Source: DASPGQ01 sp035457705 (GTDB taxonomy: Bacteria; Acidobacteriota; Vicinamibacteria; Marinacidobacterales; SMYC01). From it: a stretch of 64,000 bases of DNA. The notes below the pieces were generated by a model. The model saw nothing but the letters and a program-made list of their open reading frames with translations. It was not told where the DNA came from and searched no databases. Below are positions 43,429 through 50,999 of the stretch, piece after piece; position 1 is the first letter of the stretch, and the number at the start of each line of letters is the position of its first letter. The stretch lies in NCBI GenBank assembly GCA_035457705.1, contig DATIBD010000103.1, forward strand, positions 62,001 through 126,000, written 5' to 3'. The position numbers and the translations under genes were made by a program.

Positions 43429-44122
43429 CGGTTTCGAAAGAATAGCCTGCCCCGCGCAAGGTTTTCAGAAACTGGGGCTTGACCGGGTCCATTTCGATCT
43501 TCTCCCTCAAACGTCGAATATAGACGTCAACGCTTCTGGGCGTGACGAAACGCTCGCTCCCCCAAACGGCATCGAGGAGATGATCGCGAGTCAAAACGCG
43601 GTTGGGCCGCGACGCGAGATAGTGAAGCAGCCGGAACTCGAGGGCGGTCAGCTGGATGGCCTCGCCACCGCGCTGAACGCGATAGGAGCTCGGGTCGATC
43701 GTGAGCGGGCCGATCGAAAGCACGTCCTTCGTTTCGTCTTTGTCTTTTTCACGCTCGGCTCGTCGGAGCAGTGCCTTCACTCGGGCGACCATCTCCCGCA
43801 CGCTGAAAGGCTTCGTAACGTAGTCGTCCGCCCCGAGCTCGAGACCCAGGATGCGGTCGGTCTCCTCGCCGCGCGCCGTGAGCACGATCACCGGAAGGGT
43901 CTCCAGCCTGTCGTCTTTTCGAATTTCCTTGCAAACCTCGAGCCCCGAGAGCTGGGGCAACATCAGGTCGAGTATGAGCAGGTCGGCGTTCCCCTGGCGG
44001 AGAAGCTCGAGACCCGACTTGCCTTCACCGGCGGAGGAAACCTCGAAGCCCTCTTTCTCGAGATTGTAGCGAAGGAGCTCGACGATATCCGGATCGTCTT
44101 CGATGACCAGAATCCGTTTCAT
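43418..44122 (-). CDS. phoB: PhoB-like response regulator (OmpR family)
   Basis: 234 aa from the ATG at 44122. Receiver 1-120: VIEDDPDIVELL, phospho-Asp in LLILDLMLPQ, Lys in YVTKPFS. The winged-helix DNA-binding domain about 130-234 has LTALEFRLLHYLASRPNRVLTRDHLLDAVWG and RSVDVYIRRLREKIE, then RGAGYSF. It acts with the overlapping PhoR-like kinase. Members bind 11-bp-spaced direct repeats, and two such arrays occur in this window (41.6 kb and 63.15 kb). Confidence 0.9.
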   Translation of the reverse strand: MKRILVIEDDPDIVELLRYNLEKEGFEVSSAGEGKSGLELLRQGNADLLILDLMLPQLSGLEVCKEIRKDDRLETLPVIVLTARGEETDRILGLELGADDYVTKPFSVREMVARVKALLRRAEREKDKDETKDVLSIGPLTIDPSSYRVQRGGEAIQLTALEFRLLHYLASRPNRVLTRDHLLDAVWGSERFVTPRSVDVYIRRLREKIEMDPVKPQFLKTLRGAGYSFETGAS

Positions 44123-44184
44123 TTTGTTGTTCCGTGTCGATGATCGAACCATAGCGACAAAACGACGCCGGACGCAAGCGGAAA

Positions 44185-46392
44185 TCATCGACGATTTTTG
44201 CGACGCCCTCCTCCTTTGCTCGGCCTCGAGCGCTTCGGCGCTCGCTTCTTTGCGGTCGGCTCGATACCCTCGATGGCAAAATCGATCTGGCGATGATTGA
44301 GGTCGACGCGGGCCAGCTTGACGTCTACTCGGTCCCCGAGGCGAAACACACGCCCCCTCGAATCGCCCCGAAGCGTATGCGTATCTTCGTGGTAGTGGTA
44401 GTAGTCGTCGACGAGCGTGCTCATGTGGACCAGCCCCTCGATGAAGTAATCCACGAGCTCGACGTAGAGCCCGAACCGCGTCACTCCGGTGACGACGCCG
44501 GGGTAGACGTCACCCACCTTGTCCACCATGAAGCGGACCTTTTTCCAATCTTCGAGCTCCCTCTCTGCCTCGTCGGCCCGCCTTTCGGAGATGGACGTCG
44601 ATTCGGCCACGTCGCGAAGCCACTTTGCCCTCTCTTCCAATCCCGATTGTTGGGGCGGCCCCTTTTCGCGGAGCTCCCGAAGGATCCGATGGACCACGAG
44701 GTCCGGATAACGCCGAATCGGCGACGTGAAATGAGTGTAGCGAGATGCCGCGAGAGCATAGTGGCCCCGGTTTTCTTCCGAGTACACCGCTTGCTTCATG
44801 GCGCGGAGCATGACGTAGGAGATGAGCCGCTCTTCGGGCTTGCCCTCGATTCTCGACAAAAGCCGCTGGAAGGCTCGGGGATGGAGCGCCTCGGACGGGA
44901 CGCGCAGACGGTGGCCGAGTCCCGAAAGGAACTCTTCGAACTTCTCGACGCGGTCCTCGTCTGGAGGATCATGGACACGGTAGAGCGCCGGAGTGCTCTG
45001 CTCTTCGAGAAACGTGGCGACGACCTCGTTCGCGAGCAGCATGAACTCCTCGATGATCCGATGGGCGACGTTGCGCTCGGCGACCCGGATGTCCACGACT
45101 CTTCCCGACTCGTCGAGCTCGATCTCCGCTTCCGGCCGATCGAAATCGATCGACCCGCGCGCCGCGCGGCGTGCCCGCAAAATCTTGAACAACCCGGCCA
45201 TGCGCTCGAAATGAGGGACGAGACTCTCGTACTCGCCCATGACCTCGGGATCGCGATCGACGAGAATCTGACGGACCTTCGTGTACGTCATGCGGGCTGC
45301 GCTGCGAATCACTCCGTCAGCGAAACGGCGGGACACGATTCGCCCCATGGGCGTCACTTCCACGAAGACGCTCTGTACCAGCCGATCGACACCGGGGTTC
45401 AAGCTGCAGATTCCGTTCGACAAACGCTCGGGGAACATCGGGATCGCGCGGTCCGGAAAGTAGACGGACGTCCCTCGAAGGAGCGCTTCGGCATCGAGAT
45501 GGGACCCCCGACGCACGTAGTGGGAAACGTCGGCGATGTGAACGCCGAGACGGAAATTCCCGTTCGGCAATACGTCCACCTCGACGGCGTCATCGAAATC
45601 GCGAGCCGTCTCTCCGTCGATCGTTACGATCGGACGATCGCGAAAATCCTCTCGCCGTTCGATCGCCTTCTCTTCGACATCGGTCGCGATCGCCTCGGAT
45701 TCCGCGAGCACCTCCTCGGGAAAAGCATCCCGCAGGCCGTGAGCGGCAATGATGACGCGAACGTCCACCCCCGGCTCGTCGACGCTTCCCATGACCTCGA
45801 CGATGCGACCCGTCGGAGCGCGATAAGGCGTAGGAAAGCGTGTCAGCTCGACCGCAATCATGTCACCGGGCTGCGCCCCCATCAGATCCTTGTCCGGAAT
45901 GAAGACTTCGTAAAAAACGTGCGGATCGAAAGGCACGAGCCGTGTCCCGCCCGCGTCGACCGAGAGCCGCCCCACGATGCGCGTCGTCCGGCGCTCGAGG
46001 GCTTTTACGATGTGCCCTTCGGGCCGCCCCCCTTCCCCCCGCCGGTCGATGTGAACGAGCACCTCGTCGCCGTGAAGCGCGTCCGCCAGATCGTGCGTCG
46101 CCACATACACGTCGGTCCGATCCTTCCCCGATGGCACGACAAAGCCGAAGCCACCCCGTTTCATCTCGAGCCGCCCCCGCACGAGGTCCATCCTCTCGGG
46201 AAGCCCGATGCGATCCGTGCGGGTGCTCACCAGCACCCCCCGCCGTAGCATGTCGGCCAAGACGTCCTTGGCCCTTCGGCGCGATTCGCCCTTGAGGCGG
46301 AGCTGTTTCAGGAGGTCCTTCTCCGTCGTGGGCCGACCCAGCCGAACCAAGCGCTCCTTGATGCGCTCCTCGATCACTTGTGGCGACAACAT
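44185..46392 (-). CDS. rnr: Ribonuclease R (RNB-family 3'-5' exoribonuclease)
   Basis: 735 aa from the ATG at 46392. Order: an N-terminal helix-turn-helix (about 1-60), cold-shock domains (about 70-230; GGFGFVVP), catalytic RNB domain (about 245-580) with DGETARDFDDAVEV, VHIADVSHYVRRGSHLDAEA and YTHFTSPIRRYPDLVVHR, S1 domain (about 630-710; YPGVVTGVTRFGLYVEL) and a basic Lys/Arg tail. The catalytic Asp residues are intact. It degrades structured RNA. The phoB start follows 62 nt after the stop. Confidence 0.95.
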   Translation of the reverse strand: MLSPQVIEERIKERLVRLGRPTTEKDLLKQLRLKGESRRRAKDVLADMLRRGVLVSTRTDRIGLPERMDLVRGRLEMKRGGFGFVVPSGKDRTDVYVATHDLADALHGDEVLVHIDRRGEGGRPEGHIVKALERRTTRIVGRLSVDAGGTRLVPFDPHVFYEVFIPDKDLMGAQPGDMIAVELTRFPTPYRAPTGRIVEVMGSVDEPGVDVRVIIAAHGLRDAFPEEVLAESEAIATDVEEKAIERREDFRDRPIVTIDGETARDFDDAVEVDVLPNGNFRLGVHIADVSHYVRRGSHLDAEALLRGTSVYFPDRAIPMFPERLSNGICSLNPGVDRLVQSVFVEVTPMGRIVSRRFADGVIRSAARMTYTKVRQILVDRDPEVMGEYESLVPHFERMAGLFKILRARRAARGSIDFDRPEAEIELDESGRVVDIRVAERNVAHRIIEEFMLLANEVVATFLEEQSTPALYRVHDPPDEDRVEKFEEFLSGLGHRLRVPSEALHPRAFQRLLSRIEGKPEERLISYVMLRAMKQAVYSEENRGHYALAASRYTHFTSPIRRYPDLVVHRILRELREKGPPQQSGLEERAKWLRDVAESTSISERRADEAERELEDWKKVRFMVDKVGDVYPGVVTGVTRFGLYVELVDYFIEGLVHMSTLVDDYYHYHEDTHTLRGDSRGRVFRLGDRVDVKLARVDLNHRQIDFAIEGIEPTAKKRAPKRSRPSKGGGRRKNRR

Positions 46393-46409
46393 CAGGGGAG
46401 ATCTAGTCT

Positions 46410-46438
46410 TTGACAATACGGCGGCACGAACCTATCAT
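46410..46438 (+). promoter_or_regulatory. Promoter of the tRNA-Leu gene
   Basis: TTGACA (46410-46415), 17-bp spacer, TATCAT (46433-46438), predicted to start transcription a few bases before the tRNA at 46457. Confidence 0.7.
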
Positions 46439-46441
46439 CAA
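46413..46441 (-). promoter_or_regulatory. Candidate promoter of rnr, overlapping the tRNA-Leu promoter
   Basis: On the minus strand TTGATG (46441-46436), 17-bp spacer, TATTGT (46418-46413), about 20 nt upstream of the rnr ATG. It occupies the same DNA as the tRNA-Leu promoter, with each -35 overlapping the other's -10. Confidence 0.5.
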
Positions 46442-46456
46442 ATGCCCACCGTTCGT

Positions 46457-46544
46457 GCCGAAGTGGCGGAACTGGCAGACGCGCTGCGTTCAGGGCGCAG
46501 TCCTCCTTGCGAGGGTCGGGGTTCAAATCCCCGCTTCGGCACCA
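46457..46544 (+). tRNA. tRNA-Leu (anticodon CAG)
   Basis: 88 nt including an encoded CCA. The acceptor stem GCCGAAG pairs with CTTCGGC; the anticodon arm CTGCG-TTCAGGG-CGCAG gives anticodon CAG, reading CUG, a major Leu codon at this GC content. A long variable arm (TCCTCCTTGCGAGGGTC region) marks it as class II, and the T-arm loop is TTCAAAT, closed by GGGG/CCCC. It marks the change from dense core-like genes to a less dense region. Confidence 0.95.
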
Positions 46545-46841
46545 GCTCCCGACCTGTCTTTGTAAATCGACGTTATCCTAAATGGTGTGGCTTGGCCCGG
46601 GGGCAAGGAAGCACATCTCAGTCCACAAATCGCGTCGTTGACGGTAAGCGCGTCCGCCTTTAGCATTGAATGTAGCCAATTTCCACTAAGTGACGCCGTT
46701 ACGTCGAGAGCGAGGTTGCGGCAATTGAGATCACGGCGCATGAACACTTCCGCCTCCGCGCCTGGGGAGTTGTTCGAGACAACGCGACGACACCATGAAG
46801 GTCGTTCAGGATGACCGCTGGATGCAGCTCAACCGCCGCGA

Positions 46842-46964
46842 GTTTCGCTATTGTCGCTCGATCTTCCGACGTGGCGCGAGGGTGAAGGCGAGGGACGGGT
46901 CATTAGCTTCTATACAGAGGTCATCCGCGTGAAGCCTGTGCCCTTTGCAGGAGGGGTCGAATAA
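46842..46964 (+). pseudogene. C-terminal fragment of an unknown protein coupled to the HD-domain gene
   Basis: The frame VSLLSLDLPTWREGEGEG...YTEVIRVKPVPFAGGVE ends in TAA whose last base is the A of the next ATG (TAATG). It reads like genuine protein but is closed upstream by TGA at 46812-46814, and no start codon with a ribosome-binding site is visible. The 40-residue fragment is likely the end of a frameshifted gene once coupled to the HD gene. No family is recognised. The 300 bases between the tRNA and this fragment hold nothing else I can support. Confidence 0.4.
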
Positions 46965-47614
46965 TGCCCAGAAATCTCGAGTGGCGGCCGCTCTCGGCTA
47001 AGTTCGCTCTGGCGCTCCAGTTCGCCAATGAGATTCACAGCACTCAAGTCCGCAAGGGACAAGGCGTGCCGTATGTCTCGCATCTGATGGCGGTATCTGC
47101 CCTGGTGCTCGAGTACGGGGGCGACGAGACCCAAGCGATTGCGGCCTTGCTGCATGACTCCGCTGAAGACTGCGGCGGCAAGCCCATGCTCGAGACTGTC
47201 CGCTTATTGTTTGGCGCCGACGTCGCGGCCATCGTCGAGTCGTGCACGGACACGTTCCAGAAGCCCAAGCCACCCTGGCGGCCGCGGAAGAGAGCCTACC
47301 TCAAGAAGTTGGCAACCAAGCCCGCTTGCGCAAAGTTGGTTGCCTGCGCCGACAAGCTACATAACCTCAGCAACACGCTCCGCGACATCCGCGCGGACGG
47401 GGCGGCACCTTGGAAGAAGCGGATGGCAAAGACTCCCAATGGTGCCGCCGAAAAGCAGATATGGTACTACCGAGGTTGCCTCAAAGGGCTCTCCAGCGGG
47501 TGGCAGAGCCCCATCGTGGATGAATTCGGGCGGGAAGTCGTCGAGCTCTGCCAGCTCATCGGAACCGCCAATGACGTCGAGCAGGCGGCGGCCATCGCTG
47601 GAAAGCGGCTATGA
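46964..47614 (+). CDS. HD-domain phosphohydrolase (SpoT/alarmone-hydrolase-like)
   Basis: 216 aa. The HD pattern is VPYVSHLMAV (first His), ALLHDSAEDCGG (His-Asp plus Glu-Asp) and LVACADKLHNLSNTLRDI (Asp-Lys-Leu-His-Asn), which is the arrangement of the (p)ppGpp hydrolase domain of Rel/SpoT. The synthetase and regulatory domains are absent, so it resembles small alarmone hydrolases. The usual substrate-loop details cannot be verified by eye, and other nucleotide substrates are possible. Its ATG overlaps the stop of a broken upstream frame, and the next 325 bases are empty. Confidence 0.7.
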   Translation: MPRNLEWRPLSAKFALALQFANEIHSTQVRKGQGVPYVSHLMAVSALVLEYGGDETQAIAALLHDSAEDCGGKPMLETVRLLFGADVAAIVESCTDTFQKPKPPWRPRKRAYLKKLATKPACAKLVACADKLHNLSNTLRDIRADGAAPWKKRMAKTPNGAAEKQIWYYRGCLKGLSSGWQSPIVDEFGREVVELCQLIGTANDVEQAAAIAGKRL

Positions 47615-47939
47615 CGGGTTGCGCCCGTCTAGGAAGTTCCCACACAGTGACGCCACCCTATCCCGCGGTTCGGGCCAAACGTCGCTCATACGAAATCGCA
47701 CAGGGATGGAACCGGTTCGTGAAGAATCTGCGAGGCCTACGGTGGCGGTGACGCTGGCTTCGGGCGGCAGGCAGGGCCACTCGGACTCCTCAATTCGCCG
47801 GGATGAAACGGTTCGCGGGCATGCGCCATTACGAGGTGAGGGACGGAAGACGTTCGAGCAAACGCAAACTTCCGGGCGGAGTACCGTCGGTGACGATTCG
47901 CGTTCGGGCACTCCGGTCGGAAAGAATGAGGGGTGGAGC
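47615..47939 (+). other. Gene-poor stretch after the HD-domain gene
   Basis: No frame with recognisable protein features and no hairpin or promoter was found. The only signal is GAGGGG at its end, serving as ribosome-binding site for the GTG at 47940. Confidence 0.4.
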
Positions 47940-48812
47940 GTGAAGCGTTTAGTTCTTCTCGGAGCAGGATTCGTTCTTGTATTACTGGCTGTTGCGGCGG
48001 AGTCACAACCGAAAAATGTTGCGATTCTCGGCCGGGGGGTGCCCTACTTTATCGCCAAGTTTACCGGTTCCAGGACGATTGGTCCTTCGGCGATTTTTGA
48101 GAACCAGGACGGTGTCGGAGTTGGCACAACCAACCCCGGTGCTCGGCTCCATGTTGCGAGTGATTTTGCCGGGGGCGGACCTACCATTAACGTCGACAAC
48201 CAGAACGTCGACGGCGACGTGGCTGTAGATTTCCTTTCCGGTGGCGAGTTGATGGCTAATGTCGTTCTGATCAAAGAGCAAGAGCCTCATCGCCTTGGTG
48301 TCTTGCAGAACAACGCATTCAACATTCCTCTAACGTTGTCCGAATGGGGTAACGGCCCAGTCGGCATTTGGACGGGGAATCCAGACCCAACGAAGGCACT
48401 GGATGTAAACGGAGATGGGAATTTCAACGGGAGCTTGACTGTCTCCGGGAATCTGTCCGTGATGGGGGCGAAAGCATCTGTAGCAAATCTTCCCGATGGT
48501 CAAAGGGTAACTCTGTACGCAGTCGAAAGCCCAGAGAATTGGTTTGAGGACTTCGGCACCGCACAGCTGCATGATGGCGTCGCATGGGTCGCTTTGGACT
48601 CAACGTTCGCCCAAACTGTAAACACTGCCTTGGTTTACCACGTCTTCGTGACGTCGAACGGCGATTGTAAGGGACTGTTTATTTCGCAGAAGACGCCTTC
48701 ACATTTCGAGGTCCGGGAACTGGATGGCGGCAACTCCGATGTCCCTTTTGACTATCGGATCGTGGCGCGTCGCCGAGGATACGAATCCCTAAGGCTCCAG
48801 AAGATTTCGTAG
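47940..48812 (+). CDS. Exported tail-fiber-like / surface beta protein
   Basis: 290 aa from the GTG at 47940 (GAGGGG 6 nt upstream). The signal peptide is VLLGAGFVLVLLAVAAESQ. The body contains VGVGTTNPGARLHVASDF, a motif seen in trimeric tail-fiber and bacterial surface proteins, and a second copy-like stretch (VGIWTGNPDPTKALDVNGDGNFNGSLTVSGNLSV). The C-terminal 110 aa are an independent beta domain. Many such proteins are secreted in Acidobacteriota and Bacteroidota and are not phage genes. No chaperone or phage neighbour is present. Function unknown. Confidence 0.65.
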   Translation: MKRLVLLGAGFVLVLLAVAAESQPKNVAILGRGVPYFIAKFTGSRTIGPSAIFENQDGVGVGTTNPGARLHVASDFAGGGPTINVDNQNVDGDVAVDFLSGGELMANVVLIKEQEPHRLGVLQNNAFNIPLTLSEWGNGPVGIWTGNPDPTKALDVNGDGNFNGSLTVSGNLSVMGAKASVANLPDGQRVTLYAVESPENWFEDFGTAQLHDGVAWVALDSTFAQTVNTALVYHVFVTSNGDCKGLFISQKTPSHFEVRELDGGNSDVPFDYRIVARRRGYESLRLQKIS

Positions 48813-49012
48813 TTCCGAGGATCGGTGAAAACAAGACTCAGACAAGTAGCGCTCGAAGGTCGTCCCACGCCCGTCGTTCGCGGTATCCGGCCCCGTTGTA
48901 GACGCGGGGTGAATTCTCTGATCCATCGGGAGAGCCGAGTGGCTGACGGCGCCAGTTCGTTTCCAGCTGGGTCCGATCAGGCGTTAGACTTTCCGAAAAG
49001 GAGAATCGAGCC

Positions 49013-49807
49013 ATGAAAAGCCTGCCCCCCTTTTTCACCACCTTGATGGCAGGGTTGCTTCTCGAGGACCCGGCCAGCGCCCAACAGTCCCTCGGCCAAC
49101 AGATGGAACTGCTCGAAGCACAAAGGGACGCGGTCGAAAGCTCGAATGCCCATCAGCGCATACCAGCAATGTACGTGATCAAGGAACTGGCGCTGTCCTC
49201 CGATTTCGTTCCGGTGAAGTCGAAGGCACTGGAGTTGCTTCAGGAACCGGTCGGCAGCAGCACTGACCAGATCCGGCTCCCCGCCATCTACGCGATCGCA
49301 GAGCTGGCGAACAGTACCGACGACCACGCAGTGAAGCTCAAGGCGATCGAGTCACTGACAGAGCCCTTTCATTCGGAACAACTCGTGGCCCGCGACGTCG
49401 CGATCGACGCCATGAACCTCATCGTGGGTCGAATCGATAAGATGGACCCGTCATCCGAGAATCTCATCGTCGCGGCTCTTAACCTCCTCATTCGCGCGGC
49501 CGACAGCGGGAACAACGGCGCACGGATGCCTGCCATCAATGCCGTGTGGTGTACGGTCTCGGGTTCCAATTTCGATCGGGCCTACTCCGTCGCTCTAGAT
49601 GTACTTGCCAAACCTATCAGCTCGCGGGCACTGATCGGCGGTATGGAAGTTCGCTTCATGGCGATCGAGGCCATTGAGCGGGTGGGTATCGAAGCGAAGC
49701 CTCACGAAATCAAAGAGAAGGCGATCAGATTGTTGAGCGATGTCCCCGATACCGACAAAGAGAGAGCCCGACAGGCGACTACTCGCATCTATGAGACTAT
49801 GGGATAG
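49013..49807 (+). CDS. Exported helical-repeat (HEAT-like) protein
   Basis: 264 aa. AAAAGGAG precedes the ATG. A signal-like N-terminus (FFTTLMAGLLL...ASAQQ) is followed by about five helix pairs of roughly 40 residues: RIPAMYVIKELALSSD, RLPAIYAIAELANSTD, ARDVAIDAMNLIVG, RMPAINAVWCTV and EVRFMAIEAIERVG. The repeated R-x-P-A-x-x-x-I pattern shows the repeats are related. These form alpha solenoids for binding. No partner is visible and the gene stands alone. Confidence 0.6.
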   Translation: MKSLPPFFTTLMAGLLLEDPASAQQSLGQQMELLEAQRDAVESSNAHQRIPAMYVIKELALSSDFVPVKSKALELLQEPVGSSTDQIRLPAIYAIAELANSTDDHAVKLKAIESLTEPFHSEQLVARDVAIDAMNLIVGRIDKMDPSSENLIVAALNLLIRAADSGNNGARMPAINAVWCTVSGSNFDRAYSVALDVLAKPISSRALIGGMEVRFMAIEAIERVGIEAKPHEIKEKAIRLLSDVPDTDKERARQATTRIYETMG

Positions 49808-49993
49808 CCGCATGGTTGAAACCCTTGTGTTCAGGAATACGCGCCGCGCTTGGAGTTCGAACCCTGCCGCGCGACTGACGCTTCTCCGGCTACCCGATTT
49901 GACCTAGAGCGGGAGGAGGTCGAACAGCTTCCTCATAATAAGCCAGTCCCCGTCCCCCCTCGTGGTCCACCCGGTGGACGACCGTGAGCGCCG

Positions 49994-50511
49994 CTATCTC
50001 TGCGCGATGATACGCTCGTAGTTCGATTCCGCGAACTCCTCCAGCGAATCGGCGAAGTGCTTGGCAAGCTCTTCCCATCGGGAGGATCGCGCGCCCCTGC
50101 TGCTGTTGTCATGGCCGTCGTAGCTCCGAGGGCGGATCCCGCCGGTTGGAACAGCCTCGCCCGCGCAGGCGAACTCATCTTCCCGCCCATAGGACACCGG
50201 CATCGATCTTGCAGTGGAGGACGTAACCCTTTTCAGGAACCTCGTGCCGTCCGAGGAGCTCGAGATCGATATCCGCATCCTCTTCGGAGTCGGTGACCTC
50301 GATCCATTTCCTCTTGTTGAGGCGGGCTCTCAGATCGCGCACCGACCCCTCGAGCTCGCTCTCTCTGCCGGACGCTCTTGCTGACGCTGTCCTCGCGCGC
50401 GGTTACCCGGATGCGGACTTTTCCTTTGGTTGGCTTCTGAATCGCAACTCCGAGACTGGCGATGCCGAGAAGCGAAGAAGAGGATGAGCCAGCGTTTCCT
50501 GGATCACCTCC
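49994..50511 (-). pseudogene. Secreted conserved hypothetical, broken by several frameshifts
   Basis: Fragments of one protein occur in order in different minus-strand frames: RKRWLILFFA (signal peptide), LLGIASLGVAIQKPTKGKV with VRIRVTAREDSVSKS, then SELEGSVRDLRARLNKRKW with IEVTDSEEDADIDLELLGR and GYVLHCKIDAGVLWAG, and finally SRWEELAKHFADSLEEFAE with SNYERIIAQR before TAG at 49996-49994. A perfect GGAGGTGATCC ribosome-binding site (50511-50501) remains but the start codon after it is gone. At least three shifts are needed, so it is decayed, unless the assembly is faulty here. The intact protein would be about 160 aa, function unknown. Confidence 0.65.
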
Positions 50512-50520
50512 GGAGCGGCC

Positions 50521-50999
50521 TCATTCTAGCCTGCCCGGGGCGGAGATTCGACGTACCCGCTCCCGAAGAGCTACGCGGCTTTCTATTCCCTTCCAAGCCT
50601 CTTTCGTAACACCTTCGCACAGGACGTCCAACCATGGCAGTGAACGCATGCTCCTGGCTGGCGCGGCACGAACAGCAGCGACATTCGCCGGAGACGCAAT
50701 TGCTTTTGCGCTCGGGCACGAAGGAGAATGCTCGCAGACGTGCGGCTCTACCGGACCGGGGGCAAGTCGACGCCGATTCTGGCGGAGCAGGTTTTCCTGA
50801 AGCAAACGGCTGGTAGCCGAGGCTTGGTGATGTGCGTGAATCGTCGCAACGGTGATCGCAAGGTTCGGATCGTCTGGCGAGTACTTTTTACGACTTGCGC
50901 GGCGTGGAGCGACGTGGACTCTCCCGCTAGCGTGACGACAAGGTGGAACCACCATAACCAGCCGAGCATCGCGACCGGCGGTAGACCAGGAGGATTGCC
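50521..50999 (+). other. Stretch without a supportable gene before the PEP-utilizing pair
   Basis: Short open frames exist on both strands, but none has protein-like composition, a signal peptide or a ribosome-binding site with a matching start. The AGGAGG at its right end belongs to the gene at 51000. A promoter for that gene must be here; no consensus -35/-10 pair stands out. Confidence 0.4.

Noticed and set aside
44293..46248. Long plus-strand frame opposite rnr
   Set aside because: Antisense shadow; no protein-like features, no ribosome-binding site, and rnr is unmistakable.
46587..46814. 75-codon plus-strand frame after tRNA-Leu and its minus-strand counterpart
   Set aside because: Neither shows protein-like composition or a ribosome-binding site; the minus one runs into the tRNA.
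47940..48812. Phage tail fiber as evidence of a prophage
   Set aside because: The protein has a bacterial signal peptide and no phage neighbours; such tail-fiber-like domains are common in secreted bacterial proteins.
49855..49862. GTTCGAAC, resembling a tRNA T-loop, as a possible tRNA relic or attachment site
   Set aside because: The flanking bases do not pair as a T-stem, no acceptor or anticodon arm is near, and it does not match the tRNA-Leu 3' end.
50521..50999. Several overlapping 60- to 110-codon frames before the PEP-utilizing pair
   Set aside because: No recognisable protein, no ribosome-binding sites with matching starts, and frames on both strands of similar quality.
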